DNA of 6,230 nucleotides from Anaerolineales bacterium (GCA_028687395.1 JAQUAE010000122.1:1-6230); one strand, 5' to 3'. Shown: positions 1 to 6,183, numbered from the stretch's first letter. Notes: generated from the letters alone by a model not told the origin. Made by a program: numbers and translations.

Positions 1-1284
1 GGCAATTTTTTGGGAATCGTGCCGCCAGGGGTAGGCCGCGTCGATCAAGTCGCTGCGGTAGAGGGCGTACTGGTCGTCGATGTTCTCGTCGATGGTCACC
101 CACTGCGCCCTTTCCGGGAGGCGCGGGTTGCAATTCTGGTTGACCACCACGATGTCGAACAGGTTGCCGCCCACATGCTCCTCCAGGGCGCGAATGTGAT
201 CGGCGCAGGAGTAGTGTTCGGTCTCACCGGTTTGCGTGGCTACGTTGCAGATGTACACTTTCAACGCCCGGCTGGCACGCAATGCCTCAGCGATATCTGG
301 GACGAGCAGGTTGGGCAGCAAGCTGGTATACAGGCTGCCCGGCCCGATCACCACCAGGTCGGCCGCCAGGATGGCCTTGATCGCCTGTGGGAAACCGGGA
401 GGAGAGTTGGGTTCCAGCCACACCCGGCGCACCCTCCCCGCAATCTCGGGGATATGATCTTCCCCTTCTACACGCACCTCCGACACCTGGTCCGGCAGGC
501 GGACGTCGGCAACCAGGCGCACGTTGTGTAGCGTGGAGGGCAAGACTTGCCCATTCACCGAGAGCACCCGGCCGGACTCGGCCACCGCCTCCTCGAAGCT
601 GCCGGTAATTTCAGCCAGCGCGCTGATGAACAGGTTGCCGAAGGAATGCCCATCCAGTCCACCTTCGCCGTCCGGGAAGCGGTACTGGAAGAGCTGCGAG
701 AGCAGGGCTTCATCGTTAGAGAGCGCCGCCAGGCAATTGCGGATATCCCCGGGGGGGAGGATGCCCATCTCGCGGCGCAACCTGCCGGAGGAACCCCCCT
801 CGTCGGCGACGGTCACGATGGCGGTCAGGTTGTTGGTGAAGTTCTTCAAGCCGCGTAAAACGGTGGACATACCATGTCCACCGCCCAGTGTGACGATGCG
901 CGGGCCTTTCTCCCGCCGCCGGTAGCTGGTCAACGCCTCCACTACCGGGTGGCCTGGGCGCAGGTAGGGGGTCAGCAAAGTGCGGTTGATACCCCAAATG
1001 CCCGCCAGAATCAACCCCAGGCCCAACCCCCCGAAGATCACGGCGCGCAGCGGCCGCGCCAGGAAGCGCAGCGAGGCAGCCGAGAGCAGCGGCAACCACC
1101 ACGTCTCGGGACTGGTGCGGTAGACGTCCAGAACCAGGATTGCGACTCCGACGCCGATCAGCGTCGTTCCCGCCAGCGTCAGAAGGAACCAGCGTTTCAC
1201 CCCCAGCCCGGGAACGAGCCAGCGCAGCAAACGCAGGAGGCCCCCCCACTTGCCTCCTGGCGAAGGGCTCGAGAGCTTGGCCAT
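1..1284 (-). CDS. yvcK: YvcK/GlmR-family UDP-GlcNAc-binding regulator with N-terminal membrane hairpin (3' end outside window)
   Basis: The reading frame from the ATG at 1284 is open to base 1, giving 428 residues without a stop. The C-terminus lies beyond the window. From about residue 127 it matches the YvcK (CofD-like) family: a glycine-rich nucleotide-sugar loop VTLGGGHGMS (131-140), VTVADEGGSSGRLR (157-170), PPGDIRNCLAALS (177-189), GHSFGNLFI (212-220), VIGPGSLYTSLLPN (312-325) and CNVATQTGETEHY (346-358). Known members (B. subtilis YvcK/GlmR, mycobacterial CuvA) bind UDP-GlcNAc and tune amino-sugar and peptidoglycan precursor supply, and are needed for growth on gluconeogenic carbon. 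B. subtilis YvcK is about 317 residues and soluble. Here about 126 extra residues precede the core, with two hydrophobic segments (about 33-53 and 80-98), so the protein is probably anchored at the inner membrane with the core in the cytosol. The usual DDGGSSGR reads DEGGSSGR. The ATG at 1284 is supported by the promoter just upstream. Family identity is near certain; membrane topology is inferred. Confidence 0.95.
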   Translation of the reverse strand, partial: MAKLSSPSPGGKWGGLLRLLRWLVPGLGVKRWFLLTLAGTTLIGVGVAILVLDVYRTSPETWWLPLLSAASLRFLARPLRAVIFGGLGLGLILAGIWGINRTLLTPYLRPGHPVVEALTSYRRREKGPRIVTLGGGHGMSTVLRGLKNFTNNLTAIVTVADEGGSSGRLRREMGILPPGDIRNCLAALSNDEALLSQLFQYRFPDGEGGLDGHSFGNLFISALAEITGSFEEAVAESGRVLSVNGQVLPSTLHNVRLVADVRLPDQVSEVRVEGEDHIPEIAGRVRRVWLEPNSPPGFPQAIKAILAADLVVIGPGSLYTSLLPNLLVPDIAEALRASRALKVYICNVATQTGETEHYSCADHIRALEEHVGGNLFDIVVVNQNCNPRLPERAQWVTIDENIDDQYALYRSDLIDAAYPWRHDSQKIA

Positions 1285-1294
1285 AGTAGAAACG

Positions 1295-1323
1295 ATAATA
1301 GCAGCCTTTCGGTGACTCGTCAA
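1295..1323 (-). promoter_or_regulatory. sigma-70-type promoter for yvcK, giving a near-leaderless transcript
   Basis: On the minus strand a -35 box TTGACG (1318-1323) is separated by exactly 17 bp from a -10 box TATTAT (1295-1300). The predicted transcription start, 7-8 nt further on, falls at 1287-1288, only 3-4 nt before the ATG at 1284. No Shine-Dalgarno sequence fits in that space, so translation would start on an essentially leaderless mRNA. Five of six -35 bases and five of six -10 bases match consensus. Start-site position is inferred. Confidence 0.75.
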
Positions 1324-1340
1324 CGTTGCCGCCCTGGCTA

Positions 1341-1349
1341 TGCTATACT
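1341..1349 (+). promoter_or_regulatory. extended -10 promoter for recJ
   Basis: The sequence TGCTATACT gives a TGn extension plus a -10 hexamer TATACT (1344-1349). No good -35 lies 16-18 bp upstream; the nearest candidate, TTGCCG at 1326-1331, is too close (12 bp). Extended -10 promoters can work without a -35. Transcription would begin near 1356, leaving a leader of about 9 nt before the ATG at 1365. The site lies back to back with the yvcK promoter: the recJ -35 position overlaps the yvcK -35 box (1318-1323), so polymerase binding at one may exclude the other. Confidence 0.55.
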
Positions 1350-1364
1350 AAGAGCCGCAATCCT

Positions 1365-3098
1365 ATGCCTCCACTATCGAAACGTTGGCAGATCGCCCCA
1401 CGTCTCACCCCGGCCGCTGAGCAGGCTCTCAGTCGCTATCCTGCCTTCTTGCGCCAGATCCTCTTTAATCGCGGCTACGCCGCCGAAGAAGCGGCGCAGC
1501 GCTTTCTCACCGCCCAGCCCCTACGCGGCAGCGAGCCCGAGAACCTGCTCGGGATCCCTCTCGCTGTGGAACGCTTGCAGCACGCCATCCGCGCCGGTGA
1601 GCTCGTAGCTGTGTACGGCGACTACGACGCGGATGGGGTCAGCGCCACTGCCTTGTTGGGCCAGGCGCTGGCGGGTCTGGGCGCCCAGGTCAGCGAATAC
1701 ATCCCCAATCGTTTCGACGAGGGCTATGGGTTGAACAAGGAAGCGCTGGATACCCTCAGCCAGCGCGGGGCGAAAGTGGTGATCACCGTGGATTGCGGCA
1801 TCCGCGCCTGGGAAGAGGCCGAACACGCCCGCAAGTTGGGCATCGATTTGATCATCACCGACCACCACCACCCGCTGGGAGAGCTGCCCCACGCTCTGGC
1901 GGTGATCAACCCCAAGCAAGCCGGGGATAACTACCCGGACAAGGACCTGGCCGGGGTTGGGATTGCCTATAAGCTGGCGGCTGCCTTGTTCAGGGCGAGC
2001 TCACCCGCAGGGATGGAATTTCGCCCTGGCGGTCTCGACCAGAGCGGCGCCGACGCCTTCCTGGACCTGGTGGCGCTGGGCACCATCGCCGACCTGGCAC
2101 CGCTGGTGGGCGAGAACCGCACCCTGGTGCGAGCAGGCCTGAAGCAGCTCCACAGGCCGCACCGCCAGGGAATCGCCTCCCTGCTGGCCGTCTCCGGGCT
2201 GGCTGGAAGGCGAGTCACCGCCTCGGACGTGGGCTTTGTCCTCGGCCCGAGGTTGAATGCTGCTGGCAGGCTGGAATCCGCCCTGTCTGCCTTGCAGCTC
2301 TTGATGACCCAGGACGTGCGCGAGGCCGGACGCCTGGCGCAACAGCTCGAAATCCAAAACCGGGAGAGGCAAGAGCTGACCCGCCAGACCTATGCAGTTG
2401 CCGAGCAACTGGCCCTCGTTCCCGGAGACCAGCCTCTGCTGCTCTACGCCGCCCACGAGGAGTTCAATCCCGGTATCGTGGGCCTGGTCGCCTCCCGCTT
2501 GTGTGAGCAGTATTACCGCCCAGCCATTGTCGCCCACATCGGCCAGGAATTCACCCGCGCTTCTTGCCGCAGCATCCCCGAGTTTCACATTACCGATGCG
2601 CTGGATCGTTGCACGGAATTAATGGAACATCACGGCGGGCACGCCGCTGCAGCCGGCTTCACCGTCCATAACAGCAGGGCGGCTGAGCTCATCCACAAGG
2701 TGGAAGCGCTGGCTACCGAGGACCTGGCAGCGGTGGACCTGCGCCCAGTCATCTCCGTGGACATAGAGCTGCCCCTCGCCGAGCTGAAACCCGAGTTCCT
2801 GGAACACCTGGATCTATTGCAACCCACCGGATACGGCAATCGCCAGGTGATTTTCGTCACCCGGGAGCTCAAGCCGCAGCGTTACAAAGCCGTCGGCGCC
2901 GACGGCTCGCACCTGAAGCTCAGCGTCACCGACGGCTGGATCACCTACGACGCCATTGCCTTCCGCCAGGGTCACTGGGCGGAGCGCCTGCCGCCGAGGA
3001 TCGACCTGGCCTACACCTTCGAGCGCAACGAATTCAACGGCGAGGTGAGCCTGCAGCTCAGGGTGCTCGACATCAAGCCATCCGGTCAGGAAAACTGA
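1365..3098 (+). CDS. recJ: single-stranded-DNA-specific exonuclease RecJ
   Basis: The 577-residue product is full length for RecJ, a metal-dependent 5'-3' exonuclease on single-stranded DNA that acts in RecF-pathway recombination, mismatch repair and base-excision repair in the cytoplasm. Motifs in order: VAVYGDYDADG (81-91), VITVDCG (139-145), TDHHHP (165-170, the DHH signature), LVALGTIADLAPLVGENR (235-252), GPRLNAAGRLE (294-304), the DHHA1 part with NPGIVGLVASRL (368-379) and GGHAAAAGF (424-432), then a C-terminal OB-fold-like region (about 460-577). All expected Asp and His ligands are present. The frame also opens further upstream, to a TTG at 1326, but that extension contains the -10 box, so the ATG at 1365 is preferred. 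There is no Shine-Dalgarno sequence, consistent with a very short leader. It is transcribed away from yvcK and converges on the glycosyltransferase gene with a 26-nt gap. Identity is secure. Confidence 0.97.
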   Translation: MPPLSKRWQIAPRLTPAAEQALSRYPAFLRQILFNRGYAAEEAAQRFLTAQPLRGSEPENLLGIPLAVERLQHAIRAGELVAVYGDYDADGVSATALLGQALAGLGAQVSEYIPNRFDEGYGLNKEALDTLSQRGAKVVITVDCGIRAWEEAEHARKLGIDLIITDHHHPLGELPHALAVINPKQAGDNYPDKDLAGVGIAYKLAAALFRASSPAGMEFRPGGLDQSGADAFLDLVALGTIADLAPLVGENRTLVRAGLKQLHRPHRQGIASLLAVSGLAGRRVTASDVGFVLGPRLNAAGRLESALSALQLLMTQDVREAGRLAQQLEIQNRERQELTRQTYAVAEQLALVPGDQPLLLYAAHEEFNPGIVGLVASRLCEQYYRPAIVAHIGQEFTRASCRSIPEFHITDALDRCTELMEHHGGHAAAAGFTVHNSRAAELIHKVEALATEDLAAVDLRPVISVDIELPLAELKPEFLEHLDLLQPTGYGNRQVIFVTRELKPQRYKAVGADGSHLKLSVTDGWITYDAIAFRQGHWAERLPPRIDLAYTFERNEFNGEVSLQLRVLDIKPSGQEN

Positions 3099-3124
3099 AC
3101 TATTGTGACAGGGGGAAGGCGCGC

Positions 3125-3808
3125 TCAATCCACGAAGCGATACTTGAATAGCGTCCACATCGCTTCGAAGGCATCCCAAGCCTTGATTTTCTTGCCTTCG
3201 CTATAATCCCGCGGGTTGAAAGCAATGGGCACTTCGTAGATTCTGACCTTGCGCTTGAGAATCTTGGCGGTAAATTCCGGCTCGAAGTCGAAGCGCCGGG
3301 CGCGCAGGTTCAGCCCGAGCGCCACTTCCCTGCGGAAGACCTTGTACCCCGTCTCCATATCGGTGAGGATATTATTGTACAGGACGTTGGTCACCAGGGT
3401 GAGGATTTTGTTGGCCACCATGTTCCAGAATAGAATCGGCCGCCGCGCCCCCCCCAGGAAGCGTGAGCCGTATACCACGTCGGCAATGCCCTCCTGGATG
3501 GGCCGCAGCAGGTTGGGGTATTCGCGCGGGTCATACTCCAGGTCGGCGTCCTGGATGACGATCACCTCCCCTTGAGCGTGCTGGATGCCGGTGCGCACCG
3601 CGGCGCCCTTGCCTTGATTGCTCTCGTGAAGCACCACGCGCACGCAATTCTGCCCTTCCACCCCTGCCAGGATGTCCCGCGACCCGTCGCTGGAGCCGTC
3701 GTCCACCACGATGATCTCGCTGGCGACGTTCATCGCCTGCACCCGGCGCAGGATTTCCAGGATCGTCTTCTGTTCGTTGTAAACCGGAATCACCACGGAG
3801 ACGTTCAT
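3125..3808 (-). CDS. GT2-family glycosyltransferase, dolichol/polyprenyl-phosphate sugar synthase type
   Basis: A 227-residue GT-A fold enzyme with no membrane segment. It shows VSVVIPVYNE (3-12), the nucleotide-sugar motif IIVVDDGSSDGS (32-43), SNQGKGAAVRTG (63-74), the metal-binding IQDADLEYDP (85-94), YGSRFLGG (113-120), LTDMETGYKVFRR (148-160) and FDFEPEFTAKI (173-183), followed by IYEVPI and RDYSEGKKI. This order is typical of the DPM1-like branch of GT2, which moves mannose, glucose or a related sugar from a nucleotide donor to a polyprenyl phosphate on the cytosolic membrane face for later extracytoplasmic glycosylation. Donor and acceptor cannot be told from sequence. The frame extends 24 codons further upstream, but the ATG at 3808 starts right at the conserved beta-strand and sits 7 nt behind a TATAAT box, so it is chosen. 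It converges on recJ with no visible terminator between them. Confidence 0.93.
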   Translation of the reverse strand: MNVSVVIPVYNEQKTILEILRRVQAMNVASEIIVVDDGSSDGSRDILAGVEGQNCVRVVLHESNQGKGAAVRTGIQHAQGEVIVIQDADLEYDPREYPNLLRPIQEGIADVVYGSRFLGGARRPILFWNMVANKILTLVTNVLYNNILTDMETGYKVFRREVALGLNLRARRFDFEPEFTAKILKRKVRIYEVPIAFNPRDYSEGKKIKAWDAFEAMWTLFKYRFVD

Positions 3809-3815
3809 AGCCAAA

Positions 3816-3821
3816 ATTATA
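3816..3821 (-). promoter_or_regulatory. -10 box (TATAAT) of the glycosyltransferase gene; probable leaderless mRNA
   Basis: A perfect TATAAT on the minus strand is followed by 7 nt and then the ATG at 3808. The normal distance from -10 box to transcription start puts the first RNA base on or next to the A of the start codon. The -35 region (about 3839-3845) is poor. There is no ribosome binding site. The spacing argues both for this start codon and for leaderless translation. Confidence 0.6.
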
Positions 3822-3861
3822 CATGTAAGTGAGCACCTGGCATAACTGTAAATCAATTGGC

Positions 3862-3890
3862 TTTGTCTTAAATTAACCACGTGCTATAAT
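3862..3890 (+). promoter_or_regulatory. extended -10 promoter for the AAA+ ATPase operon
   Basis: TGCTATAAT (3882-3890) is an extended -10 with a perfect hexamer at 3885-3890. A weaker -35, TTTGTC at 3862-3867, lies 17 bp upstream, or TTGTCT at 3863-3868 with 16 bp. Transcription would start near 3897, giving a leader of about 130 nt that contains the hairpin at 3922-3958. It is divergent from the glycosyltransferase promoter; the two -10 boxes are about 63 bp apart with AT-rich DNA between them. Confidence 0.65.
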
Positions 3891-3921
3891 CTTTATAGGA
3901 CTTACACAGTTGGGGAGAGGA

Positions 3922-3958
3922 GGGGTGTTTGGGCGGGCTTCGCCCGCCCAAACACCCC
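3922..3958 (+). repeat. perfect 17-bp inverted repeat (hairpin) in the leader of the ATPase gene
   Basis: The left arm 3922-3938 (GGGGTGTTTGGGCGGGC) is exactly complementary to the right arm 3942-3958, with a TTC loop at 3939-3941. The stem is very GC-rich and should be very stable in RNA. It begins about 25 nt after the predicted transcription start and ends 59 nt before the Shine-Dalgarno. No run of T follows on either strand, so it is not a standard intrinsic terminator. It could be an RNA-stabilising 5' stem, an attenuator, a protein-binding operator or a dispersed palindromic repeat; the sequence alone does not decide. Confidence 0.85.
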
Positions 3959-4017
3959 ACTTTCACGCTCAACTGCGCAACTTCTACTTTACAAACACCT
4001 GCCAGATACCCATATAT

Positions 4018-4023
4018 GGAGGA
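4018..4023 (+). promoter_or_regulatory. Shine-Dalgarno GGAGGA deciding the ATPase start
   Basis: GGAGGA ends 6 nt before the ATG at 4030, an ideal distance. Three ATGs in three different frames lie close together here (4016, 4023, 4030). The one at 4016 opens only seven codons and includes part of the Shine-Dalgarno; the one at 4023 directly abuts or overlaps it. Only the ATG at 4030 is properly spaced and in the ATPase frame. Confidence 0.85.
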
Positions 4024-4029
4024 TGCAAG

Positions 4030-5376
4030 ATGCCCCTAGTGCACCCCAAAACCCTCACCGGAGCTTCGGATACACCCCCACAGAACACCTTCCTGCCGCC
4101 CCCCATCACCAGCGTGAACGACACCGGGCTTTCCGCACTATGGATCCAGGACCTCATCCTCAAGGTGCTCTATTTTCAAGGCTACATGAGCGGCTTCAAG
4201 ATAGCCGAGGAGATTGCCCTGCCTTTTGCCGGGGTGAGCGACCAGATTCTGGAGTCCCTGAAGCGCGAAAAACTGGTGGAGGTGAAATCCCAACAAGCCA
4301 TGGGGCTGGGCGAAGGGTCGTACCAGTACGCCATCACCGGCGCGGGTATCGACCGGGCGCGCGAAGCCTTGGAACGCAGCCAGTACGCCGGACCAGCGCC
4401 CGTGCCGATCAACGTCTACAACAGCGCCATCCTGCGCCAGAGCCACGGGCGCACATTGATCACCAACAAGGTGCTGCGCGAAGCGTTGTCGCACCTGGTG
4501 TTGAACGAGCGCACCTTCCAACGCATTGGTCCGGCGGTCAACTCCGGCACCTCCATATTCATGTTTGGACCTCCCGGCAACGGTAAAACCACCATCGCCC
4601 GGACGATCGGCAACATCATCCTGCGCGAGAGCATGTACATCCCCTACGCGCTGTACATCGACGGGCAGGTGGTCAAGCTGTACGACTCGGTCAACCACCA
4701 GCTCGCCGACGAGGAGGACGTCACCCCCTTGGGCACCGGTTCGCTGCGCGCCGCCAGCCGCCGCGACCCGCGCTGGATTCGCATTCGCCGGCCTTTCATC
4801 GTGGTCGGCGGCGAGCTCAGCCTGGCCGGTCTCGATCTGGTCTTCGATGACGTGAACAAATTCTACGAAGCCCCCTTCCAGGTCAAAGCCAACTGCGGTA
4901 TCTTCCTGATCGACGACTTCGGCCGCCAGCAAGTGCGCCCCCGCGACCTGCTCAACCGCTGGATCGTCCCCCTCGAAAACCGTATCGACTACCTGACCCT
5001 GCATACCGGGCGCAAGGTGGAAATCCCCTTCGACGTCATGGTCGTCTTCTCCACCACCCTGCCACCCAAAGACCTGGTCGACGAGGCCTTCCTGCGCCGC
5101 CTGCGACATAAGATCGAGATCGGCGACCCTAGCTACGATGAGTACCGCGAGATCTTCCACCGCGTTTCAGCCGATAAGGGCGTGGCTTATAGCGACGAGG
5201 CGTTGGCCTATTTGCTCCATGAATGGTACATCAAGCGCAATCGCAAGCTGCGCGCCTCCCACCCGCGCGACCTGTGCGACCAGATCCTGGACATCTCCCA
5301 CTACCTGGGCGTCGAATCCTCCATGACCATCGACTTGATCAACCGGGCAGCGGAATCGTACTTCGTGGAAATTTGA
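4030..5376 (+). CDS. AAA+ ATPase with N-terminal winged-helix-like domain, function unknown
   Basis: The product has 448 residues and is cytosolic, with no signal peptide or membrane segment. Residues 1-30 are Pro/Thr-rich and probably disordered. Residues about 35-115 look like a winged helix-turn-helix: helices around 38-50, 55-63 and 69-82, then a wing with LVEVKSQQ and GSYQYAITGAG. A AAA+ module follows from about 140: Walker A GPPGNGKT (180-187), Walker B IFLIDDFG (291-298), sensor-1-like VVFSTTLPP (338-346), an arginine-finger candidate FLRRLRHKI (354-362), and a C-terminal lid with sensor-2-like SHPRDL (410-415). About 105 residues separate Walker A and B, more than the usual 50-60, so an insertion lies at about 210-285. 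It is a generic AAA+ protein to my eye; I cannot assign a substrate or process. The start is fixed by a strong Shine-Dalgarno. It is probably first in an operon with the phosphodiesterase gene. AAA+ identity is secure; the winged helix is a pattern call. Confidence 0.88.
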   Translation: MPLVHPKTLTGASDTPPQNTFLPPPITSVNDTGLSALWIQDLILKVLYFQGYMSGFKIAEEIALPFAGVSDQILESLKREKLVEVKSQQAMGLGEGSYQYAITGAGIDRAREALERSQYAGPAPVPINVYNSAILRQSHGRTLITNKVLREALSHLVLNERTFQRIGPAVNSGTSIFMFGPPGNGKTTIARTIGNIILRESMYIPYALYIDGQVVKLYDSVNHQLADEEDVTPLGTGSLRAASRRDPRWIRIRRPFIVVGGELSLAGLDLVFDDVNKFYEAPFQVKANCGIFLIDDFGRQQVRPRDLLNRWIVPLENRIDYLTLHTGRKVEIPFDVMVVFSTTLPPKDLVDEAFLRRLRHKIEIGDPSYDEYREIFHRVSADKGVAYSDEALAYLLHEWYIKRNRKLRASHPRDLCDQILDISHYLGVESSMTIDLINRAAESYFVEI

Positions 5377-5406
5377 TCGCGAGAGGAGCCACCCCGCCTG
5401 CGCTTT

Positions 5407-6183
5407 ATGTTTTCCCAGTTACCCCAACCGACGATATTTGGCCACCGGGGGGCAAGCGCTTACGCACCAGAAAACACCCTCGCCGCTTTCGAGCTCGCTT
5501 ACGCCCATAAAGCGGATGCCGTCGAACTGGACGTCAACCTGTGTAAAGACGGGCACGTCATCGTCTTCCACGATGATTCCGTCGATCGCCTGACGGACGG
5601 GCACGGGCCGGTCAGCTCGTTCACCCTCGCCGAGTTGCGCCTGCTGGATGCGGGCAGCCATTTCAGCGCTGCCTTCCGCGGCGAGCGCATTCCCGCTTTG
5701 GCGGAAGTGTTGACCGCCCTCAGGGGCAAGCTGTTCATCAACATCGAGCTGAAGGATTTCCACAGCCTGACGAGCCCCTTGGTAGATAAGGTTGCCGAGC
5801 TCCTCGTCGCCCATGGCATGCAAGAGCAGGTGCTCCTCTCTTGCTTCAACGCCCTCACCCTGCTGCGCGCCAGGCGCCTCCTTCCCCACACACCCATCGC
5901 CCTGCTGGCTCTCTCCGGCTTGGGCAGGAAATTATCCGCCGCCTGGGTGAACGCCCTGGTAGGCTACCAGGCTTTCCATCCCTGGCACCAGGACGTCGAC
6001 CGGGCGCTCGTTCAGCGCGTGCAGGCGCGCGGCCGGCGGGTGCATGTCTACACCGTCAACGACGCCGACGAGATGCGCCGCCTGGCAGCGCTCCAGGTGA
6101 ATGGCATCATCACCAACGACCCGCTGCTGGCCAACCAGGTGCTGCGCCCCGCACTCACCCCTCAAGGGGCTGCCTTGCCATGA
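5407..6183 (+). CDS. glycerophosphodiester phosphodiesterase (cytosolic, UgpQ/GlpQ-like)
   Basis: This 258-residue TIM-barrel enzyme hydrolyses deacylated phospholipids (glycerophosphodiesters) to sn-glycerol 3-phosphate and an alcohol. It shows GHRGASAYAPENTLAAF (12-28), with catalytic H13 and R14; AVELDVNLCKDGHVIVFHDD (38-57), with metal ligands E40 and D42 and the second catalytic histidine H55; and INIELKD (111-117), with E114 and K116. Near the C-terminus are VYTVND (214-219) and NGIITNDP (232-239), close to the usual W-T-V-N and DGIITD.P. No signal peptide is present, so it acts in the cytoplasm like UgpQ. It lies 30 nt after the ATPase stop. The ATG at 5407 has no Shine-Dalgarno at normal distance: GAGAGGAG (5381-5388) is 18 nt away, which would better suit an in-frame CTG at 5398. 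ATG is the conservative choice. Family identity is secure; exact substrate is not known. Confidence 0.94.
   Translation: MFSQLPQPTIFGHRGASAYAPENTLAAFELAYAHKADAVELDVNLCKDGHVIVFHDDSVDRLTDGHGPVSSFTLAELRLLDAGSHFSAAFRGERIPALAEVLTALRGKLFINIELKDFHSLTSPLVDKVAELLVAHGMQEQVLLSCFNALTLLRARRLLPHTPIALLALSGLGRKLSAAWVNALVGYQAFHPWHQDVDRALVQRVQARGRRVHVYTVNDADEMRRLAALQVNGIITNDPLLANQVLRPALTPQGAALP

Noticed and set aside
10..531. A 173-codon plus-strand open frame across the left end
   Set aside because: It lies opposite the conserved YvcK core, has no motif of its own and no ribosome binding site, and reads like an antisense translation.
716..1249. A 177-codon minus-strand frame overlapping yvcK
   Set aside because: It is an out-of-frame reading of the yvcK gene, rich in Arg/Gly/Pro. 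The correct frame from 1284 gives continuous YvcK sequence.
1326..1364. A 13-codon N-terminal extension of RecJ from TTG 1326
   Set aside because: The extended -10 box TGCTATACT lies within it, so transcripts from that promoter would not contain it.
2001..2588. A 195-codon minus-strand frame inside recJ
   Set aside because: Antisense to conserved RecJ motifs, with no domain signature and no promoter or ribosome binding site.
3099..3124. A bidirectional terminator between the convergent recJ and glycosyltransferase genes
   Set aside because: The 26-nt gap has no inverted repeat and no T-tract, so termination there cannot be supported from sequence.
3922..3958. The leader hairpin as an intrinsic terminator
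   Set aside because: No T-run follows the stem in either direction (ACTTTCACG on plus; TCCTCTCC on minus), and it lies just after a promoter rather than after a gene.
3910..4029. A 40-codon N-terminal extension of the ATPase from TTG 3910
   Set aside because: It would translate through the perfect hairpin, has no ribosome binding site and no conserved look, while GGAGGA lies at ideal distance from the ATG at 4030.
4016..4039. A seven-codon upstream ORF (ATG 4016 to TAG) overlapping the ATPase start
   Set aside because: No Shine-Dalgarno precedes it and it contains the ATPase Shine-Dalgarno itself; three clustered ATGs in an AT/AG-rich spot are easily chance.
4138..5160. A 340-codon open frame on the minus strand opposite the AAA+ ATPase gene
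   Set aside because: Low-complexity Asp/Val/Gly/Ala/Gln-rich translation with no recognisable motif; the plus-strand frame carries full AAA+ motifs. It is an antisense shadow caused by high-GC codon use.
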